DNA from: Formicarius rufipectus
Taxonomy: Eukaryota; Chordata; Aves; Passeriformes; Formicariidae
Reading direction: 5' to 3'
NCBI GenBank assembly: GCA_013399695.1
Contig: VXAU01002503.1
Coordinates: 287,320-351,319, forward strand
DNA: 64,000 nt
Positions 11,161 to 23,998 of this stretch are shown here, one piece after another. Both the position numbers and the translations under genes were made by a program. Every line of letters begins with the position of its first letter. Position 1 is the stretch's first letter. Under the pieces are notes generated by a model that had not been told where the DNA came from, made no database searches, and saw nothing but the letters and a program-made list of their open reading frames with translations.

Positions 11161-13289
11161 AAGCTGATCTTCATGGACATGTAACATATGGTATTTTCAA
11201 TAATGGATAAACAGTTTAAAGGGGACCTGCAAATGTTGTCTTTTAATGAGCTAGCAGCAGGGTTATGTGCTGAATACCCTCAACTCACCTTTTATCTTGC
11301 TCCCAGGTCCCCCCAGTTGTGGCCAGCCGGGCTCCCGCTGGGCTCTGAAGCCCCAGCACACACTATGTCATGTCACAGCTGCCATGGACCCAGCCCGGTG
11401 GGGTCGAGGGGGTGAATATAATTACCCGAGCTGGATTTTGGCCAGGACAGCAGGGCTAGTTCCCTTACTCTTGCAAAAACTGCTGTGGGATCTTTAATTA
11501 CCACCACAGGTCAAGACCCTTGGTTTTACCAGCACATTTCATCTCTCAGACAGCGTTTCTGGCAGCCCAGGGGCCCTCCAGCAGCCACAGCATTCACTTT
11601 GGAGCACTGGATTGTGCCTATTTTCCAGGTGCTGCCTCTGGAAAATATATAGAATTGGCAAATGAGAGTTATCTCACGGGCAGGGCTCAGGTTGGGGCTT
11701 CAGGCATCTGTTTTGCTGATCTACAGGGGAGAAAAATGAGGGGCAAATGTCTTGAAGTAGCCTTTACTTCTGCACTTGACCCATGGAGTTCTCCAAGACC
11801 AGGACCAAAGGCCTGTGGGCATAAGGGAAATTGTTGTGCCAGGAGGAGTTGCCTATGGAGCTCAGTCTCCAGAACCTGGTGCCTGCCCTCACTGGAGACC
11901 TTGGGGAGTGCTGAGCAGCTGCAGCCTGTATTTCTCATCAAAGTCATGCCCAGATGAAAATGGGGAAGGCTTGAAGAGACAAGTGGAGGTCTTGGCTCCA
12001 CTTACACCTTGTGAGCTTAAGCAGAGTTCAGGGAACTTGGAGACATTTGGGAGAGGCACGTTCAGCCCTGCAAGTGCTTTTCCATTGATGAGATTAAATT
12101 TAAACTCTGGATTCATTTATTTTCTCTCCCCTGGGAAACAGCCAGTGGAAGCAATGCCCATCCAGAGTAATCCTTGAAAGCAGGGTTAGGTGGTGGCCAC
12201 GTGGAAGGGTATTAGGAAAGTGTTTCCCTGTGTGGCTTTCCCTCTGTTCCCACAGGCAGCCTGGGAAAGAGAGATCCCAGCCAAATCCTTGCTGTCTGCA
12301 CAGCTAAGCAAGGGGATGATCAAGCTTCTTTTTCCTTGGAATTGCAAAAAGAAGGGCAACTTGTGGATTTAACCTCTGACTCCAGAGGAGAAGGGAGCTG
12401 GGTAGTGCCAGGGGGCACTGGGTGCTGTATGGGCAGCTGAGGGTGAAATTCAGCAACCAGCACGTGTGGGTTTGGACATCCTCCATCCCCACTGCTGACA
12501 GGTCTGGCCTCTGTAAGAAAATACATGTTTTAATCACCTGGGTTATGGTCAAGGCAGCAAACTGGGAGGATGCAGTGCCCAGTTTCCCTCCAGTGCCTCA
12601 CAGCATGCTTCCAGAGGGTTAAACCAAATCCACTTTTGAGGCTAAGCTTTCAGCTGGCACAAATCTCTGCAGATCCTTCAAAGCTCTGGTGCTTTATATC
12701 AGCTCAGGCTACGGGCACCATGCTCTCTTTTCATGCTGTAATCTCTGCATATGCTTATGCCTGGAATTATCTTCTTCATCCTTTGACATCCTCAGATGCC
12801 CACCAAAAGCTCACTCTCATCTGCACCGGCCTGAGTTTCATGTCCACGTTAGTTTTTGCCGGACCAGCATTGAGCATGACCCCTGCCTGATGTTCCTTGG
12901 GAAAGAAAAAGTGCACTGGAGCCCTTCCCACATGGAGATAAGGCTGGAGAGCTCTTGAAACTGAGCTTGGGTAATCCTGGAGCTGAGCAGATCGCACATT
13001 CCCACAGTCCAAGCTCCTCTGAACCCAGAGCTGGGCTCCTCCTGAAAACCCCCATCTCCATCTTTCAGACCCTCCCCATCTTTCAGGCAAAGCCCTGGGA
13101 GTCTGGGGCATTTTAAGCTAACTGAAAAATATACATGTGTTTTGGGAGCCATCTCCTTTTGTACCAGCTCATTAGGGGAAAGAAACGGCCCCTGACCATC
13201 TGTCATCTTTGTGCAGGTACCTGGCAGAGAAGGGTGGGAAAAGGAGCGGCGGATCCTTAATCCGCTCAGGCTTCGGCAAAGGGAGCGAT

Positions 13290-13442
13290 GCTGCTTCCCA
13301 CAATATAATTACAGAGTCCTGCTGGAGAGTGACAGACCCAGTGAGTGGAAATGGATGAATGTAATTAAAATCCCGGGGTGAGAGTGAGTGAGACAGAGAC
13401 ACACAGAAGAGCACTGGAGGGAGGAGAGTGGTGGAGGGTGAG
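13290..13442. promoter_or_regulatory. Candidate regulatory module resembling that at 11.1 kb
   Basis: ATATAATTACAG is followed by ATGAATGTAATTAAAATCCC and then a GA-rich tract, the same order as at about 11073-11125. Whether this is common ancestry or chance is unknown. Confidence 0.25.
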
Positions 13443-15720
13443 GAACCGGGTAACAGGAGGCGGTGAGGCTTCAGGACAGGGACCATGGGCTCATTTAATT
13501 AGTGAAGGAAAATGGTGAAAACTTATTATGGAGAAATTCTTGCATTTTCTTCTCTTTTAGTTGCCTTTTTAAAACAAAACATTTATTCAAAGCCAGAAGG
13601 ACAAGTATAACCAGCCGGTCTGACCCGATACATGAACTCAGCCCCGGTGGGCTTTGCATCCAGAGAGGAGAGTTTGCCCTCTGAAGCTTCGTGCCACTGC
13701 CTGTGGAATAAAGACTGCTGTGCTCTGAGCACTCCTGGCTCAAGAGGCTACTGGTATCAGGTGATGAGCTGCAAGACGGCTGCATGAGACACCTCCTGAA
13801 TTCTTCCAGTGGCATGTGGATGAGGAGAGGCTGGGGTCAGGCCTGAGAGCAAAGTGCTTGGGAAGCTGGGGCAGGATTTCTTCAGCAGAAAGCAGCTTTG
13901 CTGGAATTGGTCCCAAATGAAGCAGAAATCCAGTCACTTTCAGAAGGATTCTGGCAGCAGCAACAGCTTTAGACCTTCCCTTCCCACACTGTCGCATGTC
14001 TCTGCTCTCTCCCTGTGGCAACCTCAGGATGGCTCTTCCCTTTGCTTTTGGTCCAGTTGTTATCACACATCCCTACCCTGCTTTATTTAGCAGGAGTTGG
14101 CCATCCTCTCCTTCTCAGAAAGCCAAAAGTCAGCTTCACCTGCCTGGCAGGCAGGCTGGCTCCAGCTCTTGCCACCATCACTGTGCGGGGATGCTAAAGG
14201 AGGGGAGCTGGTGGAAGACTGATGCCTGCAAAAGCCAAGCCAAACTTTAAAAACCTGCCTCAGCTCACCAAGGGACTGTCTAGGGTCAGAAACCACAGGG
14301 AATGTTTTTCTGGGATCTTTTTTAAGCTGCCATGCAGACCCCACAGCCCCAGGATCCCAAAGAACTGCTGGAAAGCTTGGTGTGTCCCTTGCAGAGCCAC
14401 ATGGTTGAGTATGTGCTTGGGAGCAGCTTTCTGGAGCACTCTGACAGTATTGACCAGGACTGGTTGTTCTCCCTCTTCTTTCCTCTTTAAAATGCCTTTT
14501 TTTTTTTTCCTTCCTGCCATCTCTTTGATGTCTTTTAATTACCTTTCCCCTCCTCCACAGTCCCCTTTAGAGAGCTCTGAATAGGTGGGTGAGGTTCATT
14601 TATTGGCTTTGCTATGGATGAGGCTGGGTGTTGAACAGCCTCTTCCCTGAGTAAGTCATCTTCAAGGAAATAATGGAATAACAGGGACCAGGGCTGTTTT
14701 CCTGGCCCTGTTGTTACTCTGCACAGCCCTGGTGCAGGCTGTGGCTCCAGCCTGGAGCTGGGATAGGATGCTCCAAGGAGGAGGATGAACCGGCTGGCTC
14801 AGGGCATCCTGCTCCCACCACGGTGTCTCCCAGTCACTCCCTCGTCTGATTTCAGAGCTGAGGGAAGACTGGACTCCACGTAGGGAGGGAGAGAAAGGGG
14901 AGGGGGTTTGTGTCCTCATCTTGAGGAGATCTTCACCACCCCACAGCTTGGCACGGATCAGCCCCGGGATTAGCAGCTCCCCGTTCTCAGCACAAGCGTT
15001 TTGTCCCTCTGTTGGGATCAGCCTCTCTCCGGAGAGAGGCACTTTGTCCCCATCCCCCTTCCCTCACTCAGGATGGATGGGAAATTTGAGGAATGTTCAG
15101 ATTTTACTCATTAGCCCAACCTCCTGCTGGCCTTGGTTTAAAACAACCTGCAGGGGCTTCCCTTGATCGGTGATGTATGAGTGGCAGCGATGGGGCAAGC
15201 CAGACATTGAGCCTGGCTGGGGCTGGGCTGCCTCCCAGTCCCTGCTCACTTGTCTTCTGCCACTGGACATAATTTAGTCTAATTGTCTTCATGTGGGTTT
15301 CTTTCATCATGGCCACAAGCCGGTTTTGCCAGCGGCTAATAAGGACATTTTGGTGGGGTTAGGCTGGTCCATCTCTACTGCATCTTTCTCTTTCAGTTTC
15401 CCAGGGCTCTCAGAAGGAGAAAGGAGATGCTTTTCAGAGAGCTGGGCACCCAGGAGATGAGGGAGGGGAGAGGGACCTTGTTGGTACCAGTCCCTCAGCT
15501 GATCCAGCTCACATCCTGCTCTCAGGGAGCAGGGAGGTAAAATCAACTCTGCCTTTTGCCTAGATGGGAATAACTACACATGTGCAAATCCCAGGCCAGA
15601 GGGATGAGAAACTGCCATCAGTGTCTGTCCTTGCTGCTCGACACAGTGAGCTGCAGGAAAGCCACGAGCAGAGTACTTCCTCAGAGATCTCTGCTCCCCC
15701 AGCACAGTGGCTGTGCCAAG

Positions 15721-15862
15721 TCATAGAATCCCAGAATGGTTTGTGCTGGAAGGGACCTTACAGATCATCTCATTCCAAGCCCCTACCATGGGCAGGGACA
15801 CCTTCCCCTAGACCAGGTTGCTCCAAGCCCCATCCAACCTGGCCTTGAAAAGTTCTCCCATT
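15721..15862 (-). mobile_element. CR1 LINE 3' end
   Basis: TCATAGAATCCCAGAATGGT, GGAAGGGACCTTACAGATCA, CCATGGGCAGGGACACCTTC, CCAGGTTGCTCCAAGCCCC and CATCCAACCTGGCCTTGAA occur in order. Confidence 0.95.
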
Positions 15863-18800
15863 ACCCTCCAACAACAGCAGGTCACGGTCCTGCTGCAGTT
15901 CTCCCAGGAACCTCTGGAGTCCAGGTTGGACCTTCAGTCCCAGCAATGATCAGACCTCTCAGAGTTCTGTATTGCAAATTCAGGGTTCCCCAGAAGCCAA
16001 GAGGTCCTTGCCCTGCAGAGCTGAGGTTCAGGCATGGCTCCAGCCAGGTGGAGCACGGAGGTGCACTGCATTCCAGCAAAGGTCTCGCCCTCACTGGTGC
16101 TCCTGGAGCATCCCATACCACTGACTCCCGAGCCACAAACATCCTTCTGCCACACCCGGAGAGAGCTGCAGGTGCTTCCCCCCATCCCAGGAGCTGCAGC
16201 AGCGTGGGCAGACGGGATGTCGGGGCTGCCTGCAGCCTCCCTGCGCTGCGGGAACGGAGCTTTGTGCCTCGGGAACGACCGCGCAGCCACCCAGCCGGAA
16301 TCATCCCAGCCGGAATCACCCCGCCCTTCTGGGAGAGATGTTTGGGGTTGGGATTTTGTTGTTGTTGTTGGGGCTTGTCGCTTTGGTTTTCTTGGAAGCA
16401 TGTCCCTAGGTTTTTGGGGTTTTTTTCTGACGGGAAGAAGCTGGCGTTTCATGAAAGCCTCTCCCCTCATTATTTAATGTTAAAGCACTTCAATTAGTTT
16501 CATTTGATTTACTTTGATGCTTTTGTTCCCGGAGGTTTCCAGCACACAAGGGCTGCTCCACCTCTCCGTGGCTGCTCTACTTTGATCTCGGCAGTGCTGC
16601 TAAGGGCCTCCTGCCACTCCCCGGGCTCTGGGGCAGAGGCATCCAGGCACAGCATCCCCGCTCCGGCGCTGGCACCGCCGGCACCGCGGCGCTGACTGCT
16701 CCGCTTCCCCCCGGCCTGTCGTCACCCCCATCTGTTCCAAACCCAATATTGACTCGGGAGAGGGAGAGCCTCCCCGCCAGGCTCTTTTAATCAAAGCTTT
16801 CCCCCAGCAAATGAAGTTTTTCCAAGAAGGTCTCCAGGTGCTCGGGCTCTGGGAGGAGGACACAATGGCCATCCCCGCGGGGGTTTGCTGCTATGGCAAA
16901 GAGGGGGAGCCGGAGGGGCCGGGAGCACCGGGGAACCCCTCCGAGGGTTAGGCGGGACCTACGGCAGCCAGACAGAGATTTGAGCACGGAGCCAATACAT
17001 TTAACATTTGCAAACCAATTAAGGAGGGGAGAGCGGCAGGGAGGGGAGGTTTGAGGCATTTCAGCACAGAAATTCCTTCTCATGGGAATGCGGCAGCAGA
17101 GCCCTCTCTGCGTGGCAGATGCCCCGGACCGGAGTCCCCCGGCATGGCCACAAAGCCTTCCCTTTCCCATTCTCCACAACTTCCACACTCTGTTGTTTGC
17201 TGGTTTCTCCTTCTTGCCGAGGGGGAGCAGCAAGGTTTGGGTCTCTAGAGGTTTGCCATAATGATTTGTAGAAGAAGGATTAATACAACGTTGGGAGTGA
17301 CCACAAACTCAAAGGAGTTGGCTCCAAGGGCCAGAGCAGAGGGAAAAGTGGGAAAATATGGGAAAAGCTCTTCTGCCTCCTCTCCATCGTGCCAGTGACT
17401 GCTCTCTTGTTCAAAGTCTCCATAATGGTTGTAGCTGTGTCAGGGCTGGAATAGGAAAAAGTTGGGTGAACAGCATAAACACAGTGAGGGATGTGTTGCC
17501 ATACTGACTTGGAAGCAGGAATGGTTAGGAAAACAACTTGGGTGATGTCCAGCCTGATCCTGCCTGTGCCAGGTACAAGTTTGGGACTTGTTCTCAACTT
17601 TCAAGTGCCACTTCTACTGCATGGCTTGGGAGGACACAGGGACATCTGTCCTCCTTGCTTGGGGATGGCATGTCCCAGTCCTACACCTGTGGGTGATACC
17701 ACAGCATCACACATCCATGGTCACCTACATCACAGCCCTTTGCACGGCCCAAGCAATCCAGAACAGATCAGGTGAGATGTAGTCCAGAGCAGCAAAGAAT
17801 AGATCAGCACTTTTTGCATGTGAATAGGGGGAAAAAATACTAAAAATCGGTTAAAAATGCATCTATTGAAAACAAATAGCCAGCTGAGAACAATGGGTGA
17901 GGGCAAGGAGAGGGGCTGGCTCAGGGAGAGCAGACCGACCCACCGAATGAAAGATTACATGCTGAAAAAACAGCCTTTAAAAATAAAGCACAATCCTTGC
18001 ACTCCTTCTCAGCAGCTTGGAATATTTCCCCTGCCACGGAGGTCAGAGCCTGCAGGCACTCTGAGGAAGGGGCAGCAGAAATGGGGTTTTGTGGTTAAAA
18101 GCTCAGCAATTGTAAAAAGCTACCAGGCTTCCCAGTAAACGCCGAGCCTTTTATTTGCCCGCTTTAAAGGGATTGTAATTAGTTTAAAACCAGCAGCAGG
18201 GAAGCACTACAGCTCCTTTTCCAGGGACAATGGCAAAATAAGTGTATCAACACCCTGGCCAGCGCAGTTTGCTTTCCTGATGAGACCAGCTATTGCCTGG
18301 AGCCTCGCTTATCCCTGAGAACCACCCCGGGTGCTCTAAATTGGGCACTTTCATTACCAAGCTCGGGGCTCAGGGGCACTCTTGCTCTGGCTCCCCGGAG
18401 TCCTCACACAGCCACCCACGGGCACCTGCCCTGCAGGTAACCACAGCCAGAGGCACTGGTCGCATCTCTCAGGGACTGCGCATCGGCAGGAATGCCTGAA
18501 AACGTTGGCTGAGCTTTCCAGCGTCTGTCACCTGCCCCAATCTGTGTCTACTTGACCTGGGAATGTCACCAATGGGCTTGTTCTCCCAGCACCCCCACTA
18601 GGAGAGCAAACAGCTGTTATTGCCTTCTTATTCCGCTTCCCAATATTTGCCAGTTTCTGAATCAAATACTCTGGAGAAATTAAACCGAGGAGTATCTCAG
18701 GACTAAGGAAAACCAAACCCTTTCCAGCCACATCCTCCTGAGACTGAGCCTTGTATCAGCTCCAGGGCTGCTGAGGCAGGCGGGGGTGGGGTGCAAGAAT

Positions 18801-18917
18801 CACATGGAGTTTTCTGTTTGTCTCCACATTTTTGGGGGAAGCACATTAAACTGCTCCCTCCTGATGCTGGGCAGGGAACACGCGCTCCTCCAGGCTGACT
18901 CCCCCATCCCAGCCGTT
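15863..18917. other. Non-coding stretch, no gene seen
   Basis: A GC-rich part (about 15.9-17.1 kb) with a short GTT run near 16360 and a 15-bp AGCCGGAATCA-type direct repeat near 16292-16321, then AT-richer unique sequence. A 253-codon open frame starting inside the CR1 at 15736 has no recognisable domain. Confidence 0.55.
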
Positions 18918-18972
18918 CACAAAATCATTAAGGTTGGAAAAGACCTGGAAAGGCTGGAAAATACCTGCCAAA
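18918..18972 (-). mobile_element. CR1 LINE terminal fragment
   Basis: CACAAAATCATTAAGGTTGG and AAAAGACCTGGAAAGG are the reversed terminal 50 bases of a CR1 copy. The rest is absent. Confidence 0.65.
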
Positions 18973-21900
18973 CTTCGGCGGGGAGGGGGAAGCTCCCTGC
19001 CCTCCAGGCATCGGGGTGGGGCTGCTCCCTCCTCCCTCTCCTGGAGCAGGAGGCAGCGGTCCCGGTCCATCCCACCAGGGATGCGCCTCCATCCCAGCCA
19101 GCCGGGGGGGAACACATGATTATTTCCCCGTTGATAGGGTTCAGTGGGACTGAAAGAGCTACACGCCCTCTGGTAATTTGTAGTTTGTCGATGCTGAGCT
19201 GACATTTCACTGAACCCGGGGCAGCAGCAGGCAGTGAGGAGCGAGGAATCGCTCCGCTATTGTAATACCCCAGACACTGGGAGCTTGGCTAATAGGGGAC
19301 ATTCTTTCCTCCCAGGACTTCCTCCACGACTTTAATGCATTCAGGATCAGCTTGGGTTACTCAGACTCGTTAATGGCAGCGTTTGGGTGACCGTCTTCCC
19401 CATTTTCCTAGGATGAATATTATCCCTGTTTTGTTCTGTATTGTTCATAACCAGGGGGGACAATTAATCAGGGCAGAAAGGACTTTATTCAGCTGGAATT
19501 CCTTCCAGGGCCGCACCACTGAGAACGAATTAGCAGTTCACACGTTGCAATTGGCCTTTTCTGGGGACGTGGAGTTTGGACTACGGGCACCTCTGAGGGA
19601 ACCTGCACCTTTCCCTTGCCTGGGGGTGCTACCAGGGGTTGACGGAGCTGTTGGGAGCAGTTCTACCTTCCTGCAGACCATTTCTGAGAGCTTATCTGGA
19701 GAAACCTCAGCCACCAGACTAAACACTTAAATTCAGACCTGCTCTTAATTTTGGATTACTGCTTTCTCCACCTTTTCCCACCCGTTTTTTTGTGAGTCCA
19801 GGGGGTGAAGGGTTAAACGGACAGGCCATCAGCAGGGCAGGCCTGGCGCAAAGTTATCGACCAGGTGACCAGATGAAGGGACTGATGGAGTTCAGGGATT
19901 TCATTCATCGGGCAGTGGCTGCTAATTGCTTTCAAATCTGGTACCTGAGATCCAGCTCTTCCCGAAGGTGGATGTGCTAAGCACACATTCCTCACCTTGA
20001 AACACAGTGATCCAGAGCCATTATTTTTCATCAGCTCCTCCCTGCAAACCCTTTCCCAGACGAAGGACCAATTTCCCTGTTCTCTGCAACACATGACTAA
20101 CGCTGTCATCTGCCTTGAGGGAGTTCCAGGCTTCTCTTGAGATGCTCAGGATTGATTAGGAGGTGGAGTGGATGGTCCTTATCTCCCTGGTCACAGAGCT
20201 TTAGCAGCTCCCATAAAGGTGAAGCAGATCTCCTCCGCCCTTGCTGAAACACCGCATCCAATAAAAGTTCAGAAAGAATGGGCAGAGAAATTAGGGATGC
20301 CTGGGGGTGCTGAGCCACTTTGGGAAGTGCTGGAGTTGTCTGAGGCACAGGGGCAGCCCTTGGATGGTGCCCAGAGGCACAGAAGGCTCTGTTCTCCTGG
20401 GATTGCTGGTCTGGTGGCAGCTGCCTCATCCACCAAACCTGATACCCTCTGACAGGGATGTGAAGATGAAACATGTTCCTTTTTGCTCCCTAACTGCAGG
20501 TTGCAGGTGGTGTGAGAGCACAGACTCTTCGATGCTGCCCTAGCCAGATCAGCCAAGGTCACTGGAAGCCAGGTGCTGGTGCCACCTGATGTCTGCTTTA
20601 AGGATGCTCAGAAATGAGTCACCTCATCTTGCTCTATTCAGGCAAAACAAATTCCACTCACAGCCCGTTTTGATCTCATCAGTCACTGAAAGTGGTCCAA
20701 GGACTGGACCTGTGCAGAGTGGGGTCCTCAGAAGTGTCTCTGCAGTGGAGCAGCAGCAGATTGACTGAGTCCTTTCCTCTCTCTCCTTCTCCCTCTTTTC
20801 ATTTTGCTTTTCACTATTTCCTTTTCCTTCTCATTTTCCATTTCCTTTTCCTTCCTTTTTGCTCATGACAGACCCTGTGCACACAGCCAGTCCCCAGCTC
20901 TTGTCCCTGCCACACAAACATCTGTGTTCCACTCTTGGCTAATGACATCTGCCCTGGGATGCTGGATGCAAAAATACCTCCCCACTTCACTCCCAAATCT
21001 GGTTTGCATTTCCCAAATTTTATCAGGCACTGATTCTCTGAGGTTTTTTAAGTCTTCTGCCCTGATGGCAGCCGTGACTTTGGGGCTGCAACGCTTGTTT
21101 ACCAGAGCCTGGGGGTCCTGTGATGCTCAGTCCCTATTTAATCTAATGGTTTGCTGCTCCTGTGCCTCTCTCATCTTGAAGGCATGGGAGCAAGGAGCTC
21201 CTTTAGGGGGGTTTATCCAAGATAATGCTTAGCAGAGTGTGAGGACCACCATCACTTCTGTCTGCTCAGCTCCTCTCTCCAGGACCCTCATCACAACATC
21301 CCATCTCTGTGGCTCTGACCAGTGAAGCCTCCAAGGTGTCCCAGTAAACAACCTGCTTGTCAGGACGTGAGATAATGTGGGTGCTGAGCTTGGTCCTCCA
21401 GGCTCTGTGGTCTCCAGGGCTGTGTTTGAACTCTGCAATCATGTCTTTGCAATGGCCCACGCCCCGAGTCTCACATGCAGCCCTTCACAAGGTCCCCGGG
21501 GACACCAAGCGCCAGGTCCACGCATCCTGCCAGGTGACTTGGCTAATGGGCTGCAGGGGTGTGGCAGTCCCAAAAAAGGTTCTTTTCTGAGAGGGGATGC
21601 TCAAACAAGCTGGACCAGCTCTGTCCCTTGTGCTGCAGATTTGCTCCAGCAGGCATGAAACTGGAAAGAGGTGATTCAGCCGCTGACCTGCCAGGCAGCC
21701 CCACGGGGCTGGACAGGTTCTGCTGGGGAGGAAGACAAGTTCCTGCCTGTGAGCTTCCAGCACCCATCTCAGCCAGGTTAGCAGTGGGAAACCCTGGGTG
21801 ACCCAGCTGGGAAAGGAATGGGCTTTGCAAAGAGCTCCCTCAAGACTGTGTCCATTCTGGGGAGACTGGATGGATCCCTTGAGTGACCCCAAGGGCCTTC

Positions 21901-21984
21901 AAGTGGCTTGGTTTGTGGTTTCCACAGCAGCAGTTCACCCTTCAGAAGGCAGAGCCCATTTTTCCAAACTGCCAGCACTCCCTC
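18973..21984. other. Non-coding stretch, no gene seen
   Basis: Unique sequence with a CT-rich tract (TTTTCC/TTTCCTT units) at 20770-20868. No exon-like frame. Confidence 0.55.
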
Positions 21985-22042
21985 AAGTCCCCTTTAGACT
22001 TTCCTGTCCCTTCCAACCCAAACCATTCCATGACTCTATGAT
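21985..22042 (+). mobile_element. CR1 LINE terminal fragment
   Basis: TGTCCCTTCCAACCCAAACC and ATTCCATGACTCTATGAT are the terminal bases of CR1 in plus orientation, and the upstream part is degraded. Confidence 0.8.
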
Positions 22043-22794
22043 ATGATAAAGAAGTGCCAGCTGCCCTGCCTGGCATGTGCAGGAGCAGGTGGGCACAGTG
22101 AGGACTGTGGAGCAGAGTCATGGCACCAGGGAGACCCTGGCTGGTCACCTCCTGCTTGGACACTTCCCTCTACCAGAAATGCATTAAGAAGAAATGGAGC
22201 TTGGCTCCCAGTCCTCCCTCTGATCGATGAGATGCAATTTGATAAGGAGGCAGGAGGAATGTGCTCAGTACATGCAAAAACCCATCTTACCCCGTGGGAA
22301 AAAGGGCAGGAGGGATGGGGCTGTGAGCACCAGCCTTCCTGGAAGGCTTTTCTTGCTGCTGTCTGCCGAGGACATCCCAGGGGAGTTTCCAAGGCAAATG
22401 TGTCTCAGGAGCCGCGGGGCCACCAAGAGGGGTGTCTGAGTCTGGATTCAGCAGGGCAAGGTCCAGAGGGAGGCATTTCCCCCTCTGAGAAGCTACAGAC
22501 AAACCGATTTCCCAGTAAACCCACTCCTGACTCTAGTCAGCCAGTTCCCATCCAAACTGGAGTCCTTCCAGACCACTTGGCTTATCCCGGAGCAGTGCCA
22601 TACTGGTGTGAGAGTTCCCGAGAGGGGAATCCCACCGGAGAGGCTCTGTGCTTTCATCAGACCTAGGATTTCTGCATGTCTCTCTCACCACTGACGATGC
22701 AAACCCTGCCTGGAGGGCAGCCAGCCACCGGACTAACCTTTCCACCAGCGAGCAGAAAGGATGTGCAGGAAGCACCGAGACCCTCTGAGACGCT
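22043..22794. other. Non-coding stretch up to the gap
   Basis: Unique sequence with no gene. A 207-codon open frame (22043-22666) begins at the CR1 edge and has no recognisable domain. Confidence 0.5.
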
Positions 22795-23794
22795 NNNNNN
22801 NNNNNNNNNNNNNNNNNNNNNNNNNNNNNNNNNNNNNNNNNNNNNNNNNNNNNNNNNNNNNNNNNNNNNNNNNNNNNNNNNNNNNNNNNNNNNNNNNNNN
22901 NNNNNNNNNNNNNNNNNNNNNNNNNNNNNNNNNNNNNNNNNNNNNNNNNNNNNNNNNNNNNNNNNNNNNNNNNNNNNNNNNNNNNNNNNNNNNNNNNNNN
23001 NNNNNNNNNNNNNNNNNNNNNNNNNNNNNNNNNNNNNNNNNNNNNNNNNNNNNNNNNNNNNNNNNNNNNNNNNNNNNNNNNNNNNNNNNNNNNNNNNNNN
23101 NNNNNNNNNNNNNNNNNNNNNNNNNNNNNNNNNNNNNNNNNNNNNNNNNNNNNNNNNNNNNNNNNNNNNNNNNNNNNNNNNNNNNNNNNNNNNNNNNNNN
23201 NNNNNNNNNNNNNNNNNNNNNNNNNNNNNNNNNNNNNNNNNNNNNNNNNNNNNNNNNNNNNNNNNNNNNNNNNNNNNNNNNNNNNNNNNNNNNNNNNNNN
23301 NNNNNNNNNNNNNNNNNNNNNNNNNNNNNNNNNNNNNNNNNNNNNNNNNNNNNNNNNNNNNNNNNNNNNNNNNNNNNNNNNNNNNNNNNNNNNNNNNNNN
23401 NNNNNNNNNNNNNNNNNNNNNNNNNNNNNNNNNNNNNNNNNNNNNNNNNNNNNNNNNNNNNNNNNNNNNNNNNNNNNNNNNNNNNNNNNNNNNNNNNNNN
23501 NNNNNNNNNNNNNNNNNNNNNNNNNNNNNNNNNNNNNNNNNNNNNNNNNNNNNNNNNNNNNNNNNNNNNNNNNNNNNNNNNNNNNNNNNNNNNNNNNNNN
23601 NNNNNNNNNNNNNNNNNNNNNNNNNNNNNNNNNNNNNNNNNNNNNNNNNNNNNNNNNNNNNNNNNNNNNNNNNNNNNNNNNNNNNNNNNNNNNNNNNNNN
23701 NNNNNNNNNNNNNNNNNNNNNNNNNNNNNNNNNNNNNNNNNNNNNNNNNNNNNNNNNNNNNNNNNNNNNNNNNNNNNNNNNNNNNNNNNNNNNN
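22795..23794. other. Assembly gap (1000 N)
   Basis: Exactly 1000 N, the conventional size for a gap of unknown length. A 31-bp minisatellite begins at its right edge, so the missing sequence is probably more of the array. Long open frames that cross it are artefacts. Confidence 0.98.
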
Positions 23795-23998
23795 TGGTGT
23801 GGGGCGGGCAGCAGGCAGGATGCCTTGGTGTGGGGCAGGCAGCAGGCAGGATGCCTTGGAGTGGGGCAGGCAGCAGGCAGGATGCCTTGGTGTGGGGCAG
23901 ACAGCAGGCAGGATGCCTTGGTGTGGGGCAGACAGCAGGCAGGATGCCCTGGCGTGGGGCAGGCAGCAGGCAGGATGCCCTGGCGTGGGGCTGCCAGC
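23795..23998. repeat. 31-bp minisatellite at gap edge
   Basis: Six nearly identical copies of a 31-bp unit, built on TGTGGGGCAGGCAGCAGGCA and GGATGCC, are followed by a partial seventh. Variants differ at a few positions (GGCAGGCAG versus GGCAGACAG, and TGGTG, TGGAG or TGGCG). The left end is lost in the gap. Confidence 0.95.

Larger units (their letters stand above)
9116..15720. other. 6.6 kb without a gene or clear transposon
   Basis: Unique sequence, with palindromes at 10202-10273 and two look-alike AT-rich/GA-rich modules at about 11073-11125 and 13350-13442. Many short open frames occur on both strands, but none shows a domain or splice-site framing. Confidence 0.55.

Noticed and set aside
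15736..16497. 253-codon plus-strand open frame
   Set aside because: It starts within a CR1 tail, has no recognisable domain and no splice-site framing. GC-rich sequence gives such frames by chance.
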